Source: JACVRW01 sp963765135 (GTDB taxonomy: Bacteria; Actinomycetota; Thermoleophilia; Solirubrobacterales; Thermoleophilaceae). Taken from it: a stretch of DNA of 64,000 nucleotides. Below the pieces are notes generated by a model. That model had not been told where the DNA came from and ran no database searches. It saw only the letters and a program-made list of their open reading frames with translations. The translations under genes were made by a program, and so were the position numbers. Below are positions 49,584 through 58,115 of this stretch, piece by piece. Location: positions 186,001 to 250,000 of the forward strand of contig CAVXUX010000003.1 of NCBI GenBank assembly GCA_963765135.1. Direction: 5' to 3'. Each line of letters opens with the position of its first letter. The stretch's first letter is position 1.

Positions 49584-50608
49584 CAGCGCACCGGCCCGAT
49601 CCCGGGGCGCCGGCCGGCCGCGGCGACCGTCCGCTTCCACGACAGCGACCCGCGGCTCGCGGGCAGCACTCGGTAGTCGGGATGGCGCACCCAGATCGGG
49701 AGGTAGCGCACGCGCGTGGCCCTGACCCTGTTCCCGGTCGAGGTGAAGTCGATCATGGCGATCAGGCCATCCTGCGACTCGGCCGGGCAGCAGGCGGCTG
49801 TCTGGTTGGAGACCAGGTTGCCCTCGCCGAACACCACCGGCTTGCGGTTGACCCATCGGATCGGCTGCACCACATGAACGTGCTGCCCGACGATCGCGGT
49901 GATCGCGGGCGAGCGGGTCAGCCGCCGGGCGAGCGTCGCCTGGGCGGGTGAGATCGAGTGGCTGAACTCGGTGCCCCAGTGAAGGTTCACGATCACTGCA
50001 TCGGCACCGCGGCGCCTGGCCTTGCGCGCGTCGGCCAGGACGCGGCCGGCGTTGGCCCAGTTGAAGCTCCACGGGTGGGGGACCGACTGCCCGTTTGAGA
50101 CGGCGGTGAACGAGAGGAAGGCGACCTTGACCCCTTTGGCCTCGAGCATGGTCGTCCTGTTCGCCTCGCTCGGCGAGCGGGCCGTGCCGGTGTGCTTCAG
50201 GCCTGCGCGGTCGAGCGCGCTCAGGGTCGTCTGGATGCCGAACTGGCCGGCGTCCAGGGAGTGGTTCGAGGCGGTGCTGCACACGTCCCAGCCGACGGCG
50301 CGGACCGAGTTCGCCAGCGCCGGCGGCGTGCGGAAGCTCGGGTAGCCCTGCACCGGTCCCGGCACCAGCGGCGTCTCCATGTGGCAGAGAGCCAGGTCCG
50401 CACCGGCGATCCGGGCCCGGACCGACCCGAACATGGGCCGGAAGTCGTAGCGCCGCCCGCCACCGTTCGCGAGCGCCCGCGCGGCCACGGGCCCGTGGAT
50501 GAGCAGATCGCCGCTGGCGGCGACCGTGAAATCGACCCGCGCCGCGGCGGGCGCTCCAGCCGCCTGCTGAGCCCACAGGAGGCCCAGCGCTACCAGCGCC
50601 GCCTTCAT
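49583..50608 (-). CDS. CapA-family (PGA_cap) metallophosphatase-like protein
   Basis: Exported protein of 341 residues with a signal sequence (ALVALGLLWAQQAAGAPA). Family motifs: AASGDLLIHGPV, ALCHMETPLVPG, TASNHSLDAG, IVNLHWGTEFSH and VGQHVHVVQP. These His, Asp and Asn residues form the calcineurin-like site of CapA, known from poly-gamma-glutamate capsule export and also from other envelope systems. No CapB or CapC is present. It lies 24 bp downstream of the glycosidase lipoprotein gene. Confidence 0.92.
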   Translation of the reverse strand: MKAALVALGLLWAQQAAGAPAAARVDFTVAASGDLLIHGPVAARALANGGGRRYDFRPMFGSVRARIAGADLALCHMETPLVPGPVQGYPSFRTPPALANSVRAVGWDVCSTASNHSLDAGQFGIQTTLSALDRAGLKHTGTARSPSEANRTTMLEAKGVKVAFLSFTAVSNGQSVPHPWSFNWANAGRVLADARKARRRGADAVIVNLHWGTEFSHSISPAQATLARRLTRSPAITAIVGQHVHVVQPIRWVNRKPVVFGEGNLVSNQTAACCPAESQDGLIAMIDFTSTGNRVRATRVRYLPIWVRHPDYRVLPASRGSLSWKRTVAAAGRRPGIGPVR

Positions 50609-50631
50609 GGCCAGGGAACGTTACGCCGCGG

Positions 50632-51721
50632 TCAGCGCTGCTGTTCGAGCGCGATCCGCTTGAACTCCGCGAACGCCGGCTTCTCCGTCACGCTGCCGTC
50701 GGGGTGCAGCACGCGCAGGCCCGAGAAGTCGAACGGGTTGGCGTGGTTGGCGTCGTTCGAGATCCAGTTCTCCCAGAAGATGCGCTCCACCCCGAGCCGC
50801 TTGCGCTCGCGGATCAGCAGCGGCAGCTGCCTCGGCGAGCCGGGCCGCCTGGTCGGCGGGCGTCGTCTCGAACGGCGCCGGTGTGTGGCCGGGGCGCTTG
50901 CCCGACGACCAGGTGACCTCGGTCAGCCACAGCGGCCGCTCTCCGTCGCCGGCCTTTCGCAGCGCTCGCCGCGCGTACTCCACGATCCGCAGCACGTTGC
51001 GCACCTCGAACGTGTAGGGGTGGATCGCCACCGCGTCGAAGACCCCCTTGCCGCCGGCGCGGTAGACGGCCGCGATCGAGTCCCACGAGCGGTCCGCGAA
51101 GCCGCCCATCACGACGGTGGCGCCCGGATCGGCCTCCTTGATCGCCTTCCGGGCGGCCCGCGCGAGCTTCACATAGTCAGCCGCGTACGGCTGATCGGAC
51201 CAGTAGTGCAGGTGGTCCGGCTCGTTCCACAGCTGCCAGTGCCGGATCGGCAGCTTCGGCACGCCGGGGTGCTCGCTCCAGAACGATCCCGACGGCCCGT
51301 AGCGCCCGATCAGCGCCGTCATGAACGCGGCGTAGGCCTTCGTCCCGGCTGGCGGCGAGTTGCGCAGCTTCGGGTGCCGGGCCGCCCATGTCGGGGTTCC
51401 GACGGCGATCGGCAGCAGCTCGATTCCCGCCCGCGACACAGCCTCGACCAGCGGGTCCGTGGCGGCGAAGTTCGGCGCGCTCTCCGTCGGCTGCGCGGTC
51501 CACCAGTAGAACGGGGCTCGCAGCGCGGTCACCCCGCTCGCCTTCATCGCCCGCACTTCGGACCGCAGCGGCGCTCCCTCGTTCAGCACCGCTCCGCTCG
51601 TCACGCCCAGCAGCGGCTGCGCCCGCGCCGGAGCGTTGCCGTCGTCGTCGGAGTCGCCCCCGCCGCATGCCGCCAGCAGGAGGGCGGCCGTGATCGCTGC
51701 TACCAGCGCACGTCGTGCCAC
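50632..51721 (-). CDS. Lipoprotein glycoside hydrolase (GH39/GH5-like clan A), frame broken
   Basis: Surface lipoprotein of about 362 residues. The lipobox is LLLAACGGG followed by an acidic linker GDSDDDG. The TIM-barrel shows the acid/base in HWQLWNEPDHLHYW and the nucleophile region LWLTEVTWSSGKRPG, the clan A pair. An extra base near 50827, between RLAE and QLPLLIRERKR, breaks the frame; the repaired end reads IFWENWISNDAN. It starts at GTG 51721, overlapping the DUF2804 gene by 22 bp. Its glycan substrate is unknown. Confidence 0.8.
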
Positions 51722-52463
51722 TCCATCACACCGTAGCCCGACCCGAGCGCCAGTCCCCCCGGTAGCTCGCCCGCGAACGAGCCGAACGGCTGCCGGTAGT
51801 CGCTGCGCATCACCACCGGTTGGTGTGGTCCTCACGCGCGGACCACTCCGTGAAGCGCAGGCCGCCCACCGTCGACAGGTCGGCCGCGAACTCCACCGGG
51901 TCCACCTCGTGCGGCTCCCCGTCGACCCACACCGTGCGCTCGCTCCCGCGCGACGCGTCGTGCACGCCCTCGACGAGGTTCCAGGCCAGCCGGCGCCCGT
52001 CGCGGGCGACGCCGATGCCCGCCGACCAGCGCCACAGGGTGTGCCGGGCGTGATAGCCCGCGGATTCGTCGACGAAGCCGAACGGCCCCTCCACGTGCAG
52101 CTCGCGGCCGTCCACCCGGACCGTCGCGGCAACCTGGATGCCGGCCTGCTTGCGCGTCCAGATGTACGAGCGGCCGTGCGGGGAGACGACCTCCACGCCG
52201 GGGCCTTCGTCGAGCTCGAGCTCGATCGGGGCATCGCGCGCGCCCTCGAACAGCTGGCCGTCCGGCAGCGCGACGGCCCACCAGCGCTGCGCCACGCCGG
52301 CGATGCGGGCGTCGCCCACGCAGAGCATCAGCTCCGGCGCGTAGACGGCCACGTAGCGCCAGCGCTTGAGCGGGCGCAGCCGGCGCCACGCCGGCATGCG
52401 GCCGGGCGGCAGCGGCAGGCCCAGCTCGCGCACCGCATCGCCCCGAATTGGCAGGGTCGCCAT
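51700..52463 (-). CDS. DUF2804 family protein (frame disturbed near C-terminus)
   Basis: About 254 residues. It begins MATLPIRGDAVRELGLPLPP and has the family blocks RRWRYVAVYAPELMLCVG-like (see KRWRYVAVYAPEL), YHARHTLWRWSAGIG, NLVEGVHD and the ending QPFGSFAGELPGGL with YGVMEWHDVRW. Near 51825 the frame changes by one lost base or two gained ones. DUF2804 is a lipocalin-like family related to carotenoid or hydrophobic-ligand proteins; function is unknown. It overlaps the glycosidase gene by 22 bp. Confidence 0.8.
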
Positions 52464-52482
52464 CCGGCGCAGTACACTCCAG

Positions 52483-52500
52483 ATTGACTAGTCAGTCAAT
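52483..52500. promoter_or_regulatory. Perfect TetR-type operator ATTGACT-AGTC-AGTCAAT
   Basis: An 18-bp perfect palindrome with 7-bp arms. It is 16 bp upstream of the nitrilase-TetR operon and 20 bp from the divergent DUF2804 start. The form TTGACT-N4-AGTCAA is typical of TetR repressors of lipid metabolism. The TetR gene at 53361 is the obvious candidate to bind it. Confidence 0.6.
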
Positions 52501-52515
52501 GTTTCCGGGGAGGAT

Positions 52516-53361
52516 GTGAGGACCGTGCGGGCGGCGGCGGTGCAGCTCCAATCGACGAACGACAGGGACCGTAACCTCGCGGCTGCGGATCGCCTGACGC
52601 GCGCGGCAGCCGCCGACGGCGCCGAGCTCGTCGTGCTGCCCGAGCGCCTCGACCTGCGCGGATCGGCCCAGGACTACGCCGCCGGCGCGGAGACGCTCGA
52701 CGGCGGCCGCCCGCTCGAGTGGGCCGCGCAGCTCGCGCACGAGCTGGGCATCGACCTGGTGGCCGGCTCGATCGCCGAGCGCCGCGCGGGCCACGACCGG
52801 GTGGCGAACACGTCGATCCACGTCGGCCCCAACGGCGAGCTCAAGGCCGTCTACCGCAAGATCCACATGTTCGACGTCGAGGTCGGCGGCGTCGAGTACC
52901 GCGAGTCCGAGCACTCCGAGCCCGCCGACGAGATCGTGCTGTCCGAGACCTCGAACGGCACGAAGCTGGGCCTGACGATCTGCTACGACCTCCGCTTCCC
53001 GGAGCTCTACCGGATCCTGACTCTCGAGGGCGCGCGCATCGTCACCGTGCCGGCCAACTTCACGAGGGTCACCGGTCAGGCCCACTGGGAGGTGCTGCTG
53101 CGCGCGCGGGCGATCGAGAACCAGGTGTTCGTGATCGCCCCGGGCCAGGGCCGCGGGCCGGGGCCGGAGGGCGACAGCTACGGCAACTCGATGATCGTCG
53201 ACCCGTGGGGCGAGATCCTCGCGCGCGCCGGGGACGAGGGCGAGTCGTTCGTCGCCGCCGATCTGGATCTGGCGCGCCAGGACGAGGTCAGGGAGAAGCT
53301 GCCCAGCCTCGCCAACCGCGTCGCGTCGGCCTACCGCTGGCCCGAGGAGGCGAGGGTCTGA
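52516..53361 (+). CDS. Nitrilase-superfamily carbon-nitrogen hydrolase
   Basis: Amidase of 281 residues. The catalytic Glu is in VVLPERLDL, the Lys in YRKIHMFDVE and the Cys in LTICYDLRFPELYR. The sequence pattern resembles the Nit1/Nit2 branch (deaminated glutathione or omega-amide hydrolysis) rather than true nitrilases. It starts at GTG 52516 after GGGGAGGAT, a good ribosome site. It overlaps the start of the TetR gene by one base and lies just downstream of a perfect palindromic operator. Confidence 0.92.
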   Translation: MRTVRAAAVQLQSTNDRDRNLAAADRLTRAAAADGAELVVLPERLDLRGSAQDYAAGAETLDGGRPLEWAAQLAHELGIDLVAGSIAERRAGHDRVANTSIHVGPNGELKAVYRKIHMFDVEVGGVEYRESEHSEPADEIVLSETSNGTKLGLTICYDLRFPELYRILTLEGARIVTVPANFTRVTGQAHWEVLLRARAIENQVFVIAPGQGRGPGPEGDSYGNSMIVDPWGEILARAGDEGESFVAADLDLARQDEVREKLPSLANRVASAYRWPEEARV

Positions 53362-53993
53362 TGGCCACCGCGGCCAAGCAGGGGGCGATCGACAAGCGCC
53401 GGGTCATCCTCGACGCCGGCGTGCGCGTGTTCGCCAAGCGCGGCTTCCACCACTGCCGCGTCTCCGATGTCGCCGACGAGGCGGGCGTGGCCTACGGCCT
53501 CGTCTACCACTACTTCCGCTCGAAGGAGGAGATCCTCAACACGCTCTTCCTCGAGCGCTGGCAGATCATGCTCGACGCGATCGCCGAGATCGACGCGCGC
53601 GAGCTGCCCGCCCGGGAGAAGCTCTACGCGGTCGCCTCGTTCATCATCGACTCCTACCGCCACGACCCCGACCTGATGAAGGTGATCATCGTCGAGGTCA
53701 CGCGCGCGGCGAACTCGTTCGGCGCCGTCCACCTGGACAAGATCCGCGAGGCCTACACCGGCATCGGCGGCATCGTCGAGTCCGCGCGCGCCGAGGGCGC
53801 TTTCAAGTCGGACATCCCGTCCGAGTTCGCGGCGATGTGCTTCTACGGTGCGATCGAGCAGCTGCTCACCGCCTGGATCTTCGAGCTGATGCCGCGGACG
53901 GACGAGGAGTACGAGCGCGCCAAGGGGCTGGTCGTCGAGGCGATCTGCGGCGGACTCGAGTCGGCGCAGACCGGCGCCGCCGGGTCTGCTTGA
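53361..53993 (+). CDS. TetR-family transcriptional regulator
   Basis: Regulator of 210 residues. The DNA-binding domain reads KRRVILDAGVRVFAKRGFHH, then VADEAGVAYGLVYHYFRSKEEIL. The C-terminal domain (ARELPAREKLYAVASFI) resembles FadR-type TetR proteins that respond to acyl-CoA. It starts at ATG 53361, coupled to the nitrilase gene. The palindrome at 52483-52500 is the probable autoregulatory site. Confidence 0.92.
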   Translation: MATAAKQGAIDKRRVILDAGVRVFAKRGFHHCRVSDVADEAGVAYGLVYHYFRSKEEILNTLFLERWQIMLDAIAEIDARELPAREKLYAVASFIIDSYRHDPDLMKVIIVEVTRAANSFGAVHLDKIREAYTGIGGIVESARAEGAFKSDIPSEFAAMCFYGAIEQLLTAWIFELMPRTDEEYERAKGLVVEAICGGLESAQTGAAGSA

Positions 53994-54004
53994 ATCCTCC
54001 GCCC

Positions 54005-54142
54005 ATGCAGAACGACCTGACGAAGCGACTGATGTGGAGCGGCCTGCTGGCCGGCGTTGGGGCGCTCACCTCGATCGTCGCGAACAGGATCGCGACCGAG
54101 ATCTGGACGCGGGTCTTCAAGGAGGACCCGCCGGTCGACTGA
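54005..54142 (+). CDS. Very small membrane protein (DUF4235-like)
   Basis: A 45-residue protein with one hydrophobic helix (LMWSGLLAGVGALTSIVANRI) and the ending WTRVFKEDPPVD. The tail WxRVFxED resembles DUF4235 proteins of actinobacteria. Start ATG at 54005. It is the first of four tightly coupled small membrane genes; the next starts within its stop (TGATG). Confidence 0.6.
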   Translation: MQNDLTKRLMWSGLLAGVGALTSIVANRIATEIWTRVFKEDPPVD

Positions 54143-54318
54143 TGGCTGAGGAAGAGGTTCCCAACCAGGGAGCTACGGGTACGCGACCGCTCGGTGAGAC
54201 ACCCTTGTCCGTAGAAACCGAGAGCGACCCGTTCGCCGAGCACCCCGAGGCCTTCGTCGGGGCCGCGTTCGCCGGAGGGCTAGCCCTCGCCCTGATCCTG
54301 CGGAGGTTGACTCGATGA
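54142..54318 (+). CDS. Small membrane-anchored protein, unknown
   Basis: A 58-residue protein with an acidic, disordered N-terminal part (EEEVPNQGATGTRPL) and one C-terminal hydrophobic helix (AFVGAAFAGGLALALIL) ended by RRLTR. Coupled by overlap to both neighbours. Function unknown. Confidence 0.6.
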   Translation: MAEEEVPNQGATGTRPLGETPLSVETESDPFAEHPEAFVGAAFAGGLALALILRRLTR

Positions 54319-54761
54319 CCGGTAACGGCGCCCCTCCCGGCGCAGATAAGAACCTCGGCGACATCGTCTCCGAGGTCTCCGAGAAGGCTTCGCTGCTCGT
54401 CCGTCAGGAGATCGAGCTCGCCAAGGCCGAGGTCACCAGCAAGGTCTCGAAGCTGACCAGGGGCGCGGCGATCGGAGCCGCGGCCGGTGTCTTCCTGATC
54501 TTCGGGATCACGATGTTCTTCCACACGCTCGCGTGGTTCTTCTACGACCTCTTCGACTTCGGGGAGATCTGGTACGGGTTCGCGATCGTCACCGCGATCC
54601 TGTTCCTGCTCGCGATCCTCGCCGGTCTGCTCGCGATGCGCCTGTTCAAGAAGGGCGCGCCGCCCACGCCGGATATGGCGATCGAGGAGGCCAAGCTCGT
54701 GCGGGCCGACTTCGAAGCGCAGGCCGTCCAGCGCGACCAGCTCGAGAGGAGCAAGACCTGA
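54315..54761 (+). CDS. Holin-X-like (Phage_holin_3_6) membrane protein
   Basis: A 148-residue protein with an N-terminal amphipathic helix (LVRQEIELAKAEVTSKVSK) and two membrane helices (near residues 55-80 and 88-115), followed by a coiled tail. This is the pattern of the actinobacterial family named putative holin-X; it is usually found in chromosomal small-protein operons, not in prophages. No phage genes are nearby. Start ATG at 54315 overlaps the preceding gene by 4 bp. Confidence 0.8.
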   Translation: MTGNGAPPGADKNLGDIVSEVSEKASLLVRQEIELAKAEVTSKVSKLTRGAAIGAAAGVFLIFGITMFFHTLAWFFYDLFDFGEIWYGFAIVTAILFLLAILAGLLAMRLFKKGAPPTPDMAIEEAKLVRADFEAQAVQRDQLERSKT

Positions 54762-54991
54762 TGGCCTCGCAGAATCCCGAGATGATCCGAGCCTCGATCG
54801 AGGAGACCCGCCGGGAGCTGGCCTTCTCGGTCAACGACCTGCGCTCGAAGATGGCCGAGCTGACCGACTGGCGACGTCAGCTGGCCGAGAACCGCCGCGG
54901 CGCCCTGGTCGGCGCCGCTGTGGCCGGGTTCGTGATCGGGGGCGGGGTCGCCGCGACCTTCTCGCTGATCAGCGGCCGGCGGCGTCACTGA
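54761..54991 (+). CDS. DUF3618-family protein
   Basis: A 76-residue protein. It begins with NPEMIRASIEETRRELAFSV, matching the DUF3618 pattern IRxxIExTRxxLxxTV, followed by a coiled segment and one membrane helix (GAAVAGFVIGGGVAA). It often accompanies holin-X-like and DUF4235-like genes, as here. Start ATG at 54761 overlaps the previous stop by one base. Its end overlaps the convergent flippase-like gene by 23 bp. Confidence 0.8.
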   Translation: MASQNPEMIRASIEETRRELAFSVNDLRSKMAELTDWRRQLAENRRGALVGAAVAGFVIGGGVAATFSLISGRRRH

Positions 54992-56000
54992 CGCCGGCTG
55001 CGCCGCTCACCGCCTCCTCGCCGTAGAGCCGCTTGTGCAGCAGGGCGGCCACCCCGCCCGCCGGTATCGGCAGCCAGAACGACACCAGCCGGTACCCGAG
55101 CGTCGCCACGACGGCCGCTCCCGCCGGCACCCCGGCGAGCACGAGCGTTCCGGTCAGCCCCGCCTCGACGAACCCGAGCCCGCCCGGCGTGAGCGGCAGC
55201 GTGCCCAGGAACTGCGCCGCGCAGAAGGCGAGCAGCACCGTGGACGGGCGCGGATCCGCGTGCACCGCGGTGAGCGCGGCGAGCAGCGTCAGGTAGTCGA
55301 GCACCCAGCGCCCGGCCGACAGCAGCATCGCCTCCCACCAGCGCGCTCCGAGCACCTCGCGCACCTCGTTGCGCTCGCGCAGCAGCCGGTCCGGTAGGCC
55401 CACCAGCGGCGTTCGCTTACGCAGGAGCCGGTTGCGCGCCGACTGGGCGGCGCGCCCGATCGCCAGCAGGGGCCGGTCCCACAGGATCGCCGCGGCGCCC
55501 GCGCCGCAGAGCAGGACGAAGACCACACCGCCGATCAGCGCCGCGCGGCCGAGCCCCGCGTCGACCGGCGCCCCGAACAGCACGGCCGGCAGGGCCAGCA
55601 GCGGCAGCGCCAGCAGGATGCCGAACACGAGTATCGACGAGGCCGTCATGCCCGAGGCAGCCTGAGCGGCCGGGACCCCGCCGCGGGCCAGCATCGCGTA
55701 CTGCATCGCTCCGGACGCGGCCACGCCGCCGGGCACCACGCGCCCGAACGAGTTCGACGCGAGCTGCGAGGTGATCACCGGCCCCCAGTGCTCGGCCCGC
55801 ATCGCGAGCTTCTGGACCGCCCACATGCAGGCGTAGCTGCCGATCTGCAGCGCCACCATCGCGATCCACCAGAGCGGGTTGAACTCGTCGAGCCTGTCGT
55901 AGGCGCCGAACACCTCGAGCAGCGCTGGGGCGAGCAGGTAGAGCGAGACGGCGGTGATCGCGAGCAGGACCCCGCGCCGCGCGAGAGTTCCCGGGCTCAT
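54969..56000 (-). CDS. YbhN/LPG synthase-type membrane protein (flippase-like)
   Basis: Integral membrane protein of 343 residues with about eight helices, of the lysylphosphatidylglycerol synthase membrane-domain family. Diagnostic segments are NSFGRVVPGGVAASGAMQY near residue 83 and LGTLPLTPGGLGFVEAGLTG near residue 265. No soluble aminoacyl-transfer domain is attached, so a lipid-flipping or polymer-export role is more likely than lipid lysylation. Start ATG at 56000. Confidence 0.88.
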   Translation of the reverse strand: MSPGTLARRGVLLAITAVSLYLLAPALLEVFGAYDRLDEFNPLWWIAMVALQIGSYACMWAVQKLAMRAEHWGPVITSQLASNSFGRVVPGGVAASGAMQYAMLARGGVPAAQAASGMTASSILVFGILLALPLLALPAVLFGAPVDAGLGRAALIGGVVFVLLCGAGAAAILWDRPLLAIGRAAQSARNRLLRKRTPLVGLPDRLLRERNEVREVLGARWWEAMLLSAGRWVLDYLTLLAALTAVHADPRPSTVLLAFCAAQFLGTLPLTPGGLGFVEAGLTGTLVLAGVPAGAAVVATLGYRLVSFWLPIPAGGVAALLHKRLYGEEAVSGAAGVSDAAGR

Positions 56001-56024
56001 TGCTGGGAGAGGCTAAGGGCTCGC

Positions 56025-57164
56025 CTAGGCGGGCGCCGGGTCGGGCGGGGCCGGCGGGGGTCCGGCTGGCGCCGGCGGCGGCTCGGACGGCGGCGGTGGC
56101 TCGGGCGGTGGCTCGGGCGGGTGCGCCTTGATGCTCAGCGTGCGCAGGTCCACGTACTCGCGCAGCAGGATCTGGATCGACGCGGCGATCGGGATCGCCA
56201 CGAGCGCGCCCATCACGCCGAGCAGCGTCGCTCCGAACAGCACGGCCACGATCGTGATGAACGGCTGCACGTTGACCGTGCGCTTCTGCACCTGCGGCTG
56301 GATCACGTGGTTCTCGAACTGCTGGTAGGCGATCGCCCAGATCACCCAGATGATCGTGGTGGTGGGGAAATCCTCGAACACGGTGACGAGGCCGATCAGC
56401 ACCGCCGCGATCGTCGCGCCCACCAGCGGGATCAGCGAGAACAGGCCGGCGATCAGCGCGAGCGGCCCGCTGAAGGGCACGCCCAGGATCGACAGCACGA
56501 TGTAGGTCGCGACGCCGGCGATCAGCGCGATCAGCAGGGCGCCGGCCACGTAGCCGGCCACCGCCGACGCGATGTTGTCGAGCGAGCGTCGCAATCGCTC
56601 GCGCTGCGTCGGGTGGCCGGGATCTGATGACGGCGTCGACCCAGGTTCTGCCGCTCCCCAGCAGGAAGGCGGTCAGCACCAGGATCGTGATCAGCGCGAA
56701 CAGCGAGTTGACGATGCCGAAGCCGACGTCGCGCAGCGTGCCGGCCGCGCCGCCGAGCCGGTCCGGCAGCTTGCCGGCCTCGTCCTCGAGCTTGCTGGTG
56801 ATGTCGTAGTCCTCGTTGAGCTCGCGCAGCCGCTCGTTCTCCTTGACGTACTTCGGTCACGTCGCGCGCGTAGCGCGGGCACGTTGTCCGCGAAGTCGTT
56901 GGCCTCGTTGATCAGCGGCGGCACGATCAGCGCGATCAGCGCGATCGGAATCGCGAGCAGGCCGAGGAAGACGATCGTGATCGCGAACCCGCGCCGCATG
57001 TGCCGCGCCAGCACGTTCACCGGCGACGACAGCGCCACCGCCAGGAACGCCGCGATCAGGATCCAGCTGATCGGCTTGCGCAGCAGGTAGATCAGGTAGA
57101 GCGAGATGACCACGCAGACGACGGTCAGCACGATGCGGACGATCTGCCTCGCGGAGGGGGCCAT
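56025..57164 (-). CDS. AI-2E family permease (frame broken three times)
   Basis: Membrane protein of about 379 residues of the TqsA/AI-2E superfamily, whose members export diverse small molecules or ions. N-terminal helices: VLTVVCVVISLYLIYLL and ISWILIAAFLAVALSSPVN. The C-terminal half has PLVGATIAAVLIGLVTVFED and YQQFENHVIQPQVQKRTVN, the family's most conserved block. The tail is a Pro-rich run (PPEPPPEPPPPSEP). Extra bases near 56873, 56857 and 56625 break the frame; the three together restore the phase. Substrate unknown. Confidence 0.85.
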
Positions 57165-57200
57165 CGGGGCGCTATTCGCGCCGCGGCCGGAGGTGCCTGC

Positions 57201-58070
57201 TTAGCGCACGAAGTGCTGCGGCAGGCCGCCGGTGCCGAGCAGCCCGGGGCCGGTGTGCGCGGCGAGCACGGGGCCGATCTCGCTGACGATCGTCGGCTCG
57301 GACTCGAACAGCTCGCGCATGCGCTCGACCAGCGCGGCGGCCTGGTCGGGCGCGTTGATGTGCTGGACGCACCAGGCATCCGCGCCGGAGTCGCGGCGCT
57401 GGCGGCCGTAGTCGACCATCCGCTCGAACGCGCGCCCGCTCGTCCGCACGCGCTCGACGGGCGTCATCTCGTTCTCCACGGTGAGGATCGGCTTGACCTT
57501 CAGCGTGGAACCGATCCAGGCGCTGGCGGCGCCGATCCGCCCGCCGCGGCGCAGGAACTCGAGCGTGTCGACGGCGAACCACATCTTCAGCTCCTTGCGC
57601 GCGGCGGTCACGTGCGCGGCCACGTCCTGCCCGCCCATGCCGTCACGCGCGGCCTTGACCGCGGCGAGGGTGAGGAAGCCGAGCCCGCCGGCGGCCGTGG
57701 TCGAGTCGATCACCTGGATGCGCTCGCCGCCCTTGCCCTCGCGCTCCAGCGCCTCCTTGGCCTGGCGCGCCGCCTCGGGCGTCCCCGACAGGCCGCCGGA
57801 GATGTGGATCGAGACGATCTCGCGCCCATCCGCCAGCAGCGGCTCGTAGGCGGCGCGGAAGTCGCCGACCGACGGCTGGGAGGTGGTGGGCAGGGTCTCG
57901 GCGCTGCGCAGCTCGTCGAAGAACGCGTCGTAGTCGGTGATCTCGGTCTCGGGCACGGTGCGATCGCCGCCGAAGACGACGTACAGGGGCACCACGGTGA
58001 CGCCGTGCTGCTCGGCGACCCCGGGCGCGAGGTAGGACGTGCTGTCGGTGACGACCGCGACTTCGCTCAT
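57201..58070 (-). CDS. DegV family fatty-acid-binding protein
   Basis: Protein of 289 residues. It begins VAVVTDSTSYLAPG, has TSQPSVGDF and ISGGLSGTPEAA (the fatty-acid carboxylate site of FakB), IDSTTAAGGLG, and RRGGRIGAASAWIGSTLKVKPIL. FakB proteins present fatty acids to the kinase FakA; no FakA/DAK2 gene is present here. Start ATG at 58070; divergent from the epimerase gene by 45 bp. Confidence 0.92.
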   Translation of the reverse strand: MSEVAVVTDSTSYLAPGVAEQHGVTVVPLYVVFGGDRTVPETEITDYDAFFDELRSAETLPTTSQPSVGDFRAAYEPLLADGREIVSIHISGGLSGTPEAARQAKEALEREGKGGERIQVIDSTTAAGGLGFLTLAAVKAARDGMGGQDVAAHVTAARKELKMWFAVDTLEFLRRGGRIGAASAWIGSTLKVKPILTVENEMTPVERVRTSGRAFERMVDYGRQRRDSGADAWCVQHINAPDQAAALVERMRELFESEPTIVSEIGPVLAAHTGPGLLGTGGLPQHFVR

Positions 58071-58115
58071 GGCGCGCGGCAGCCTACCCTGATCGCGGGC
58101 TAACCTCCCGACGAC

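Noticed and set aside
54315..54761. Prophage remnant, from the holin-like gene
   Set aside because: No integrase, structural, lysis or replication gene is nearby, and this family is common in chromosomal small-protein operons of actinobacteria.
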